64,000 bases of DNA from Pollenia angustigena (lineage: Eukaryota > Arthropoda > Insecta > Diptera > Polleniidae). A program made the translations under genes and the position numbers. Below, in pieces: positions 22,882 to 34,600 of the stretch (position 1 is its first letter; every line of letters starts with the position of its first letter). The notes below the pieces were generated by a model. The model had not been told where the DNA came from. It did no database searches and saw nothing but the letters and a program-made list of their open reading frames with translations. The stretch covers positions 110,197,802 through 110,261,801 of the forward strand of contig OV884058.1 of NCBI GenBank assembly GCA_930367215.1, read 5' to 3'.

Positions 22882-23206
22882 GTTGAGAGAATTTCAACTA
22901 ATTGTAGTGGGGAAATGTAAGATGAGATGAACCCACTGTTGTTTATTGTTGATGTGTTTTGTTTAAACTTTGATATTGTTACAAGTAGAACTGTTGCTAT
23001 AATTCTTATACGTTTAACAGTTTTATTTGGTTTAATATCTTTAGTTTGTCTAAAACCTTTATGGATGAAGTTTCCTGATGATCTGGCCTAAGCAACCAGT
23101 GAAATGCATAGGAATAGCTTATCCCATCAACAATAAATTTCAAGTGTTTTTATCAATAATAAAAACTGGGAATTAAGCACGAATAACAAAATCTTTTGAA
23201 ATTAAA
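22882..23206 (-). repeat. Dispersed repeat R, third local copy
   Basis: Nearly identical to 22410-22738, same orientation. Together with the neighbouring inverted half copy it points to a local duplication or two insertions. Confidence 0.65.
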
Positions 23207-24153
23207 ATTAATTTTCTTTAAATTGACTTCTTTTAAGTCTTTATTGCGCTTTTCATCTTTTCTTGGATAAGTTGAAACATTTTTTTGTCGATGCCATCCA
23301 AGGAGTAGATTCTTGTTTTTGATACTCTCTCTAAACAAATATTAAAAGAAGTGTAAAAACTAAAAAACAAATATGTTTTAGTTACATTAAAAAAAGTAAT
23401 TTTTAGTACACAGATATTTCACATTACCTTGCGATTCTTAGGACTGCTCCACGTTATTTTATTAAAGGATACCAGCCAAAATTTAATGTGTTTATTTTCA
23501 ACTAGCTAAACAAAAGAAAGATTTTTCCGTTTCCCATGAATTTGTTTGAGTCTTAGAAAATCCGAGACATCTCTGCCTATGTACATATGTTAAAAAAATT
23601 CGAAGGCTATAATTCTATTGATTCAGACAACGTCGGAGTATTTTGCTGGCTGGGGACATGATTTACAATACGATGAAAGCTAAAAAATCCAGTTTTCAGT
23701 TCTCTACAATGTTTTCAAAAATTCTAGTGTTCAATAAAAAAGTATTTAACAATATGACATTTTTCGAATAATTTTTCAGAAGGATATACGAAAATATTGA
23801 TACATATTTTCAAAATTGGGACTTAAGATCCTATTTTTAAGCCCATGGTGTAATTGTAGAGGGTGCCAAACTCCATACAATATAACTCCACTGATCTTAC
23901 AAATTGAAAATTTTGTAATATAATTTAGGTTTTGTAACAATTTAATTTCAACTCTGTACATAATAGATTTATTCAAAAAAAAAAAAACTACGAATTAAAA
24001 AAAAAACAAAAGCATTAAAATGCGAAATGATAAACAAAATAAAAAATTAACTTTAATTAATATTCACATGCTTCACTTTTTTAATAACAGTAAATGCTGT
24101 TTTTTGTCTAAAATAAAAGATAAAAATCTTTAAAATTGTATGCCAGGTTCGTG

Positions 24154-24161
24154 TATAAATA
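24154..24161 (+). promoter_or_regulatory. TATA box of protease 5
   Basis: TATAAATA, in the same context (CGTG before, TTGCA after) as the box at 19411-19418. Confidence 0.5.
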
Positions 24162-24379
24162 TTGCAGTCATCGGGGAACCCTGAAGCATTTCGATATTTA
24201 AATAAATAATGTAAAATAACGGTTGGTTCAGAGCAAAAATAATAATAAAATCTCAAACGCTCTTTTTTTAATATTAAATTAAATGATATGAAAATTGAAG
24301 CAAATAGAGACATTCTTCATAAAAACGTAAGACTAAAAGCAAATACACATTTTCGAGTGTTAAGGAAAAAAGTAAATAA

Positions 24380-25135
24380 ATGACGAAATATTTACTATGT
24401 TTTATTTTAATATTTGGTTACACATACGTAAAAGGAAGTGAAAATAGCAGTGCCCGCATAGTCAGTGGTTCTACTACCAACATAATAAGTGCTAAATTTA
24501 CAGTCAATTTACGTCTTAAAGGGAAATTTATATGCGGGGGTTCTCTAATTGCACCACAAATTGTAATTACTGCAGCTCACTGTGTTAAAGATGTTCAACC
24601 ATCCCAGTTAACAGTAGTGGGTGGTGTTACTTATCTCTCGGAATCTGGAGTACGCCGAAGTGTTAGTAAAATTCTAATACCAAAAGAATATAATCAGAGA
24701 ACTTATCACACAGATATAGCGGTGCTTAAATTATCGGGCAATATGAGTGGCAATAACATTGAAACCATTGAATTGTGCAAGGCGAATTGGAAACTTGGAG
24801 ATTACATAGATATTTATGGTTGGGGTGCAACAAGCGAAAAAAACAATCATGAATCAAATCAATTAAGAACGGCAAAAGTCCCTTTAGTGACTCGCAAGAG
24901 ATGTTCCGATATGTATAAAGTTGATGGCAGTAGGATAACTCAGACAATGTTTTGTGCTGGAGATTTGAAGGGGAAAGATGCTTGTTTTGGTGATTCTGGA
25001 GGGCCGGCAGTTTTCAAAAACCAATTATGTGGCGTTGTGTCATGGGGTATAGGTTGTGCGCGAACGAATTTTCCTGGCGTCTACACAAACATAAAAACGG
25101 TGCGAAATTTTATTGATCGCGCTATTAAAGTGTAA
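24380..25135 (+). CDS. Secreted trypsin-like serine protease 5 (S1A)
   Basis: This is a 251-residue intronless S1A protease, a recent duplicate of protease 4. The signal peptide is at about residues 1-17 and activation is at R26 before IVSG. The triad is H67, D112 (HTDIAVLKL) and S206. D200 is in the S1 pocket. Relative to protease 4 one residue is inserted near the N-terminus and the main changes fall in loops around the active site. This suggests altered substrate preference, or simply relaxed surface positions. AATAAA is at 25280-25285. All five proteases are on the plus strand and all keep complete active sites. Confidence 0.92.
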   Translation: MTKYLLCFILIFGYTYVKGSENSSARIVSGSTTNIISAKFTVNLRLKGKFICGGSLIAPQIVITAAHCVKDVQPSQLTVVGGVTYLSESGVRRSVSKILIPKEYNQRTYHTDIAVLKLSGNMSGNNIETIELCKANWKLGDYIDIYGWGATSEKNNHESNQLRTAKVPLVTRKRCSDMYKVDGSRITQTMFCAGDLKGKDACFGDSGGPAVFKNQLCGVVSWGIGCARTNFPGVYTNIKTVRNFIDRAIKV

Positions 25136-25527
25136 TCAAAGGATGGCTTTTCTAGAAGTTACATACATAGTTCCATTCGTCAAGCTCGCTGCACTTAATA
25201 ATCAATTAAAGTTGATTTATTACGAATCTACATGTATAGATATGCGTATGCATCATTATATTATTGTTTGTTTAAATTAAATAAAGCAAACGATTAATAG
25301 AACAAGTTTAAAAAAAAATATTTTTTTATAAAAGTTACCATAAACAAACAAATTTTAAATACATTTACACCGTGTTAACTTGTGCACTTAAATTATATAA
25401 AATTAAATTTCCTACGGATTACATGTACTTTGTACTTTGTCAAGAATTGAGAAGAATTTTACGATGGGCGTACAGAGCAAACATACTCGAATCATAACTA
25501 TGCGATTGAGTTAGAGTTTAATGTGGT

Positions 25528-25654
25528 GTTTATAGAAAACGAGCGCCTTACTCGTCCGTTCAACTTACATTTAAAACAAAAACAAAATTTCGAAATTTGT
25601 TTTTGTTTTAAATGTAAGTTGAACGGACGAGTAAGGCGCTCGTATTCTATAAAC
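25528..25654. repeat. Near-perfect foldback hairpin (127 bp)
   Basis: The arms of about 60 bases (GTTTATAG.A.ACGAGCGCC at the left and its complement at the right) are separated by almost no loop. There are only one or two mismatches and a small indel. A short TIR element is likely, but no TSD is evident. Confidence 0.6.
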
Positions 25655-26781
25655 TACACATAAGTAAAATTAATCTTAAACAAAAATCAAGCTTAAGCTC
25701 TTTTTTAACAAATTGAGTCAATTACTGTCTAAAAAAGGTTTATTTTATTTCTTGCTGGAGTAGTGCATACAAATTCATATTTTTCCTGTGCATACTCGAA
25801 GCCGAAATCACTGTAACACGGTACAGTATTGTAACGCCAAACTCCGAGTTCATAATGAGATTCCATGCTGTGATATTTTATTTGCTAAAGTCGAAATATG
25901 CCAATGCGAACGAAACGTAAAACGTGAAAAGAAGGTCTTACAAGTACAGCCTGATTGCGCTTAAATGAAAATGACTGTTAAGTCAACATGTTCCATCATG
26001 GTCTTTTGAGGCAAATAAAACACAGTTTATCATGTCACACTCTGATGAATTTAAATATTGTTCTTTAATAAGATTTCTCCATGACGTGCTAAATTCCCAA
26101 TTTTTATTCTAAATAAAAACACTGAAATTAATAGTTGAGGGAAAACAAGTTTCTATGCGCATTTCACAGGTTCCTTAGGCCAGATCATCAGGAAACCTTT
26201 TTCCAAAGATTTTAGAAAAGCTAAAAATGTTATACAAATAAAACTGTTTTGAAATCTTTAATTTGTTTTTACCCAAAGTTAAGTCAACAAACATACAAAC
26301 TTGAATTATGAATAATTTATTGAGCTTTAAAATTTTGTCAATGTAATGAAGAATTTTTTTAATGGTGATAGCTAGTGATTGAGCGGCGCAGTTAATCAAC
26401 TATTGATTTTCTTGAAATAAGGAATCAGAATGCTAAAGATCATATTGGTGCAGACGTTAACACATAAAATAAAATTCCCTTTAGCTTACACAACGAATTT
26501 AGGAGGGTAGAAAGTAAAAAATAGTTGTGGTAAGACACTATGTAGCATTTGTTTTGTAAAAGGTGTAACAAAAGATAGTTTGCTTTTGAAACATACGAAA
26601 AGAATCTATTACCCGCTTAATTCTTGTTAATAAAATGTTCTTTTTTTAGTTTTTTTTTAATTAACTTCGGCAATGAAACATATGTATGTGTGTATATAGT
26701 CGGCAACTTTAAGTTAGAGAATCTTACGATTAAACGAAAACTTTTTCGTTATCAATTACAATGTCAAACAAAAAAAAAAAA
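25655..26781. other. Intergenic DNA with a decayed copy of repeat R
   Basis: 26081-26246 is a diverged plus-orientation copy of repeat R (CCAGATCATCAGGAAACC). No gene was recognised, on the minus strand in particular, where 3' exons of TRAPPC11 might have been expected. Confidence 0.4.
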
Positions 26782-27340
26782 CAGCCTTAACACTTGCAAC
26801 GCGAAATGAAAGTAGACTACTAGTAGAGCAAGTCTCTCAAATGGTTTTGAAAAGTTAGCTCGGGTTCCCTATATATGGGCCACTAAAGTTTTGGAATTTA
26901 GTATATTTTTTTGATTTGTACCAGACGCCTTTTTAAGAAATTAAAAAATTTCAATGTTCAAGTTTCGAAAATCCGTTTTATATGCATCACCCGAACTTTT
27001 GGTCTTATAAGGCCCCTAGTGAAATTTGATGCAGAAAATATTCGTAGAATATTTTAAACCTTAAAAGTGCCATTTAAGTAGGTATACTTTTGTGTAAGAG
27101 TTGGGAAAAAAGGACAAAAATGACACCTTTAAATGAGAGTTAGAGGGTTAATAAATTCTGAGAATAGCTCAGAAATATATTTAGTAAATTTTTTTTTGAC
27201 TTATACCAAACGCCTTTTCAAAAAATTCAAAAATTTTAGGGGCCCAGATTTCGGGAACCCGTGTTAACTTTTCAAAACCCTTTGGCAGATTTGCTCTACT
27301 AGTAGTCTACTTTCATTTCGCTCTGCAAGTGTTGAGGCTG
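26782..27340. mobile_element. TIR element (559 bp) with long inverted repeats
   Basis: The arms of about 87 bases (26782-26868 and 27254-27340) are imperfect inverted repeats. They start CAGCCT.AACACTTGCA and share AAAGTAGACTACTAGTAGAG. The inner parts of the arms also pair (TTTTTGA.TT.TACCA and its copies on both sides). No coding capacity. Confidence 0.6.
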
Positions 27341-27472
27341 GCGGCCATGACCCAAATTTTGTTGCACAGTGTTATATGTGTTTAACATTAGGCAACTATT
27401 TGTTATTATTTAAATTTAAATCAAACCAAAAAAATTATTTTTTCAGAAATCGAAAAATATAATTTTTGAAAT

Positions 27473-28160
27473 AAAAACAAGTAAGATAGTATAGTCGGTC
27501 AAGCCCGACTATATGATACCCTACACCACAGTAATAAAAAACACATCATGCTTATATGTCCATATATGGATTTATTTATGTTTATAAAAGTCATTAAAAT
27601 CGGTTTAAAAAGTTGTGAGAGGCAGAAATTGCCCCCTACCTCCCCTTGTGGTTCTATTTTTGAAAAACTGTATAGCTTATGTGTCCATATAAATATGGAT
27701 CTATCTATGTTTTGAATTAAAATCGGTTTGAGAGGCAGAAATTGGCCCTATCTCCCTTCGTGGTCCTATTTTTAAAAAAAAATGCATCGCTTTTGTGTCC
27801 ATAAAGATATGGTTCTATGTATGTTTTAAATTTCATTAAAATAGGTTTTATAGTATAGAAATTTCCCCCTATCTCCCTCGTGGTCCTACGATTTGGCCAA
27901 TTAGCCTTGGTCCTTGTGCCAATAAGAACCTATGTCCCAAATTTTATCAAATTATCTCCAAAATTGCGACCTGTACTTTGCGCACAAGCTTACATGGACA
28001 GCCAGCCAGCCAGCCGGACGGAAATCGTTAGTTCGACTCAGATAGTGATTCTGAGTCGATCGGTATACTTTAAGGTGGGTCTAGAACCAATATTTTAAGG
28101 CGTTACACACATCAGCACAAATGCATAATACCCTCTCCACTATTGTGGTGTGGGTATAAA
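27473..28160 (-). mobile_element. mini-me/Helentron-like dispersed repeat, minus orientation
   Basis: It reads AACAAGTAAGATAGTATAGT at the left and TATTGTGGTGTGGGTATAAA at the right, the inverted counterpart of 15340-16470 without the nested insertion. It includes the GATTCTGAGTCG block and a (CCAG)n stretch near 28000-28015. Confidence 0.5.
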
Positions 28161-28621
28161 AAATAATAAAAAATTGTTAAAAACAAATCTTTGCACCATT
28201 TAGTAGTATGATCTAAAAAGTTTTTTTTTTTCTAGATAATGAACAATTTTTAGTTGTTATTTTGAGTTATGTCACTTTAGCTAAATTCTTTTCAAGTCTT
28301 AACAGTTTTGCCAAATTCAAAACTGACACAAGTCAAATTAATATAAACCCAACAGTGATTTATTTTATCAAAAGTTTCACAACTCGAATTAAGACTATTT
28401 AGACACTGTTATGAATTGCAACTTTATACCAATTGAAACATAAAGAAAGACATAACCGTTTTGTTATAACAATTAACAACGACAAAATACACTGATATTT
28501 GTTTATAGATAAACAATTGTATTGTACATAGTTTAAGCATATACACCCGAAAAATGAAAATTTTGAGTTGTGCCACATTTGAACTAGGTGTGCAATATTA
28601 TCTAGATTTTGTTACACTTAC
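28161..28621. other. TRAPPC11 intron 11 or 3' region, nothing recognised
   Basis: AT-rich sequence directly downstream of the last TRAPPC11 exon found. No exon with splice sites and homology could be read on the minus strand. Confidence 0.3.
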
Positions 28622-31600
28622 CTTTATTCTTCAAATTATTAGGTACACTAATATTTAAGGCAATACCAGTTAGAAAAACATTATAGGGATTATTAATAGT
28701 CGTTGTAACGGGATAAAATTCATTAACCAGCATCGTTTCAGCGCCCAAATTACATTGCGTGACTAAATGGAATCTAAAATAAAAAAATAGCAAATATACA
28801 ATAAATATTGTTTAAAATTTCAAAACGAAAAACAAATATAAAAATATTATTTGAAATGTGTGTTAATAACATCAACTACCAACTGTTTAGAAACAGTTGC
28901 ACTTCCTTGTTTATTATTAACAATAAGCAAAAAAAAAAAAGCAAATTAATTTATGATTTGTTTTGCTTTTTTTTCCTACACAGAGTATTATGTTTAATTA
29001 ATAATGATGACCTACGTTGGAGTAATATAACAAATTGGATTAATAATGATATTGCCATCCAAATCACGAACACGGCTGTGATATCGAAAGGCCTTACTTA
29101 TAAACGGTGAACTTTTGCACAGTAACATCGATAACTTCTCTGTACCAATTAATGCCTCTATGCGCACCACACGTAATTGAGTATTTTCTAAAAATTGTTG
29201 GGCCTCGGTGGTAAAAAGAAAACGATAGTAAAATGAAGGCTCCAATTTCAAGTTCTGTTCAAACTGTTGTAAAGGAATTTGTGAGGCGTTTGAGTCATTT
29301 TTAAAATGATCTCTTAAAGCTAAGAGATCATTAAGTGTGCTATATTGCGAGGCTTGCAGTTTGTAATTGTTGGAGCCATCGGTTATAATAATTTGTAGAT
29401 TACGAATTTTAAGGGGAACATCAGTTTGTAATCTAAAATTCAGGGAAAAATAGAAATTATATTATACATAACAATTAAGAGTATTTATTTAAAATAAATT
29501 ACCTCATTACTAAATTTAACTTTATAATATCATCATTTTTCAATTCGAATTTCTCAAAAGTTGTACAAAATTCTATTAACTGCGTTAATTTATCTAGATC
29601 TATTTGCAGAGGTGTTTTGATATTGGATAATGCCTCTTCCCAGTGTGAACGAACTTCTGGAGCATTTTGATTTTGCGGTACTGGCGGTTGACACTGAAAA
29701 AAGTTTTAATTTAAAAATTGGTATTAAAATTTGTGCTGACATCGGAACATTTTTATTGTCAAACAAATTTCAACAAAAAGTTTTTATCTGAGACAAATTT
29801 CGTTTTCTAGCTTCTTTTCTTAGAAATCAATCTTTACTCCAAAAGAATTTTTAATTTTGAGTAAAAACTTATACCGAGCTGACGAAGATGATGACTGAAA
29901 TGCAAATATCTTCAAAAATTTTAAACGGACTATGTATTTCTTTCTTTTTAGTGAAAGGTTATAAAATTTCTAAAATAACCATGGGTCGTTTGTGAAGATG
30001 AGTCAATAAATAGCAGAGTTATAGTGTACAACATTTAAAACTTCATTATAAATTTGATGATTTTTTGCAATTTTGCTTTTTTAAGTTATTTTTTTTAAAC
30101 CAAAAAATAAAATTACTTACGACATTAGCCTATTTCAATACGAACACTTTGTGCGCAATAGGATCCAGATCGGTGCAAAAATGACAAAGTGACAGAAGAT
30201 TAATTGAATCAACCCACTTATCTATTTGTATCAAATCAAAGAAAAACACAACAAATAAATATACAAAGCTAAATTTTTAGTTAGAATAAATATTAAAAAA
30301 AAACTTAAAACTATTGAATTTCTATGTGGGTTAATTTACTAAATCTCCTGTAGCTTTGTCATTTTTGTACCAATTTATGTCTTGTTGGGGGCAAAATGTT
30401 CATATTAAAATAATCTAATGTCGCATGCAATAATTTTCATTGAAGCTTGAACTTTCGTCCCCTGTAACTCTGACATTTCTTGACCAATCTTCACTAGCAC
30501 TCCATGGTTATTTTAGAAATTTTATAACCTTTCACTACAAAAATTTTTAAGATATCTGCATTTCAGTCACATCATCTTTTTTAAAAACACAAATAACGGT
30601 TATTTTGGAATATCTCAAAAGCTGTTCTACTTTTTTGAAATTTTGTCACGTACTGTAATTGGTACTTTTATTGTTTATATTAAGTGTGATAGACTTTATT
30701 GTCAATAACAGCTTTAAGCTGGTTTGACATCGATGTGACCATATTTTTTGTAATACTGGAAGAAATTTTCTGCCATTCCTTTTTTGCACAACTTAAATTT
30801 TTCCCCTGCAGCACCTAGGATGCCCCTAGGTGGATCAAATGTATAACCCCACTTTATTTTTCAGCTCCATCAATAATTTTTAACACACCTGCCCGCTATC
30901 TTCGTTCCTTAAGGGGGCTCCCATTAAAAATGTTCAATACAGACTAGAAATATATTGAAGAAAAAGTCCCATAACTGCCCAGGAGTCCCCCCTAGTTGGA
31001 TATAACGTATCACCGGCCTCGATTAGTTTTTTGTCCTTAACATTTTCGAGACATTTGCCATTTATCTTAAATTAAATATTGGGTTTTATGAAATTCTTAA
31101 ATTAATTAAAATTTTTCGACTTTTGTGAAAAAAGTTTAACTTTACTTAAAGGTCATTTTATTGCGAAATCTCGTTATTTTAGTTTATTCAATAAACTGAA
31201 CTGTTTTTAAGTTAAGCGAATATATGTTGTGCAACCTCCTCTATTTTCGAAGTTACAGTATATCTCGAAAACAAGAGCTAACTGGACCACTGGGGTCTAA
31301 TCACCGCATTCGATACTATTGTATCGAATAAACTATCGGTTTTTTTGCAAACGATAGACACTGACGTATCGAATGAAAACTCGATAAATATAATGTCGAG
31401 TTACTTGAAATTCAATACATTTCATTCGATATCGAGTTTCATGATACCAAAATAAATAATATCGATCAATTTTGCTCGGTACCGTATGCGGTGATTAGTC
31501 CCCTGGATTCAGCGTGTCCGAATTAGGTTAAAACGCCGCGTACCCGGCTTGTATGTTTTTTCAACAAGCACAGTGTAGTTATCATGATAAAAGCGATATT

Positions 31601-34600
31601 TTACCCAGATCATCTGCACTCTGCAACATATTTTTCTTTAAGATCTCATGGTACCTTAATTTGTCTGCAGCTGTTACTACAAATGTCAACTTTTAAGTGC
31701 CTGAAGCAGAAATACAGGTCGGAAACCAGACACTGCCTCTGGAATGCTTTACAGTTTGCATTAAGTTTTCCTTATTGCGCTCTGAATTAGGTTTTCGCAA
31801 CTCATATGATATTTAGTCTTAAAAATTTGAATTTCGGCATCGTTGGAAACATGTTCGGCGTCGGCCATGAAAATCGTTGTGACGTTGGACATTGCGAACA
31901 GTTTCGACACAGCATTGTTTTTTCAAGCCAGCCCAGCCCGAACATCGAAAGTCACTTTTGGAGCTGAAAGGCCTTCATTGACCTTTAACTTTCTTAACAT
32001 AAATCGCTCATTATTTTGGATGAAAACTTTATTAGGTCCTACTCTACCTTTGTTGTTTAAACAATTTTTACTAACAAAAAGCGCAATGAGTTTTTGTACA
32101 GAAGAAACATTAAAGTTAATCATTTCGGTTTTTTTCTCTGGGAATATACGTTTTGAAATGCCTTTTTGTCAATTCCCGTTGTGCATGTGTTGTCCGCGAA
32201 CTTTTTTAAATAAAATTAACTTAAATTTAAGGCAAAGCACATCTAGAACTAAAATGAAGCCACAAAAACAAAAGCAAATAAAGCTGTGAGCTGAAAAAAG
32301 TAGCAATTTTTCTTTTTTTTTATTTGTAACTAATTGAAATATAAATTCTTGCCCAAAATAAAGATTTATTCCTAATATAAAACTAGTTCTCTTTTCTTTG
32401 GTACTATTTTTTTTAATCCTTTGAGTTTTGTTTTTATGGTTCCTTGAACGTGGAAATTGTGTACTACATAAAATAAGCTGTGAGCCACTAAATATAATTG
32501 TATATACATAACATAAATAATTATATTTAAAAAAACCATACAGTCGATTTATAGACATACAGCTTTTTATTTTGGCTAATTAAGATCGTCCTTCTTTTTT
32601 GTTGAATTGGGTTATAAAATACTTTATAAGAATTTTAATGCTATCCCTTGTAAGAAGGGGAATAAACTCACTGTTTATTGTTTAAATTTTGATATTGTTA
32701 CAAGTAGAACTGTTGCTTATAATTCTGGTTTAATATCTTTAGTTTTTCTAAAATCTTAATGGATGAAGTTTCCTGACGATCTGGCCTAAGCAACCAGTGA
32801 AATGCGCATAGGAATAGCTTATCCTATCAACAATAAATTTCAGTGTTTTTATCAAGAATAAAAATTGCGAATAACAAAATCTTTTAAATTGGGCATACAG
32901 TACTTTTAACAGGCGGAATGTTCATTATTTGTTGGATACAAGCTAAATTATTGTTTTACGATCCACAATTTTCTACAAAAACCTCTTACAGTTCTAAGAG
33001 ATTGGGCCAAATAAAATAACAATTATGATTTTTCATTAAAAGGTTGGTTTTAAACTAAAGTTTTTAATATTTAAATTAGGCTTAAGTTCATCAAATTTAA
33101 TTTTCATTAAATTATTTTTAGTGAAGGAAGGCAAAGAGTTCTAATGAAGGGAATATGTATATTCTCAAAACCTTTAAATTCTACCCGTGTTTAGTCAAGA
33201 CAAAATTATCCTTCCTTCACAATAATAATTTAATGAAAATTAAATTTAATGAACTTAAGCCTAATTTAAATATCAAAAACTTCAACTTAAAATTAAAATT
33301 TTATATTAAACTTACATGTAAAACTTTCCACAGATTCTCCAAGACCATAACTCTCGCACTCAGCGTATAATTGATATTTAATGATAATGCTTCTAAACTA
33401 CAAGAAATAAAATCACCAACAGATGCAGAAAATAAAGCACAGCGCATAGTTTTTAATAAAACATCCGAGAATAAAGAAGGCCATTTATCGTGTCGATAAT
33501 CAGGTAACATCAGAGAGTATAAACTAAGAATAAAGAATATGTTAAAAAAAAATTAATATAAATCTTAGTATGTAGTTAACTCACGTTAAAGCTTTGCCAT
33601 GATCGCCACTTTTAAAATATTCATCAGCCATATCAATGGCCAATTTTTTGCGAAATCTTAAACATTTGTAGATTTTAAATTGAGTCATAGCCAAACTTAA
33701 TAAATTAATAATAGCATTCTAAAAAAATAATAATAAGAAGTATGAAAACTAAACATTTTTTTGTAATTTTCAAGAGATTGTTTTTTTCATATTGTTACGA
33801 CAAATTGAATTAGCTAATCTTTTAGATGCTGACTTACCGAATGATTAAACAACTTTTCATTTTCTTTTATTATTAAATTGATTTGTTGTTCATTTATAGG
33901 TTCACCTGATGTTGAAGATATAATGCCAAAATATTCCGTATACAATGAAGATATATTGTTCAATTGAGTATTAAAGCTATTCTGGGGCTCTGTAGGACTT
34001 GACAATACTGTTTAAATTTGAAGTTTTAATTATAGTGTTTATATATATGTATGTATGTAATGTGTAGCTTACCATTACACTGCATAAATGCTTCTTTACG
34101 TTTTTGTATATATTCAGCAGCCTTGTGAAAATATATACCTGGATGTTGAGTTTGAAGGGCAGGCAATCCATTTTTAATGGCCTCACAAAATAGTTCTGCA
34201 AAAACGCTATGTCTGTAGAGAAAAATTTGCGGCTATTAATAATTGGCAATTTCTCAAAAGTATATTTTAATCAAAAAGAAAAGGAAGTAAAGACATAAAG
34301 AAATATTGAACCTCGAAAACCCACCATATACAATTCTTTTTTTTTTCAATAACAATTTTTAACATAAATCTTAGCACTAAATTCTTATTTCGAAAGATTT
34401 AAGATTAAAGTAAAGGTGTGCGAACACTACAAGAAAAGACACTCTATGCAACAAAAACTATAATTTAAATTTGTTCCAGGGAATGGAAAAAAAATTCTGA
34501 AAATTTCAGATTTTAGTCTGTAAGTTCAAAGGTAAGGCTGACTATATTAACGCAATGCAATGAAACACTGAGAGTAATAGCTTCGTAAGCTCCACAACAT

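Larger units (their letters stand above)
21740..23653. mobile_element. 1.9-kb TIR-bounded composite element
   Basis: CAGCCAGCAAAATAATCCGA at the left is the near complement of the right end at 23625-23652 (TATTTTGCTGGCTGG). It contains three copies of a dispersed repeat (22247-22405 plus; 22410-22738 and 22882-23206 minus). No transposase was seen. No clear TSD. Confidence 0.45.
23830..25450 (+). repeat. Segmental duplication, copy B (protease 5 unit)
   Basis: This matches 19060-20640 in flanks, promoter, gene and polyadenylation region. It is separated from copy A by the TIR composite at 21740-23653. Confidence 0.8.

Noticed and set aside
31843..32289. 148-codon plus-strand ORF
   Set aside because: It lies antisense to the decayed Tc1 transposase and has no recognisable domain of its own.
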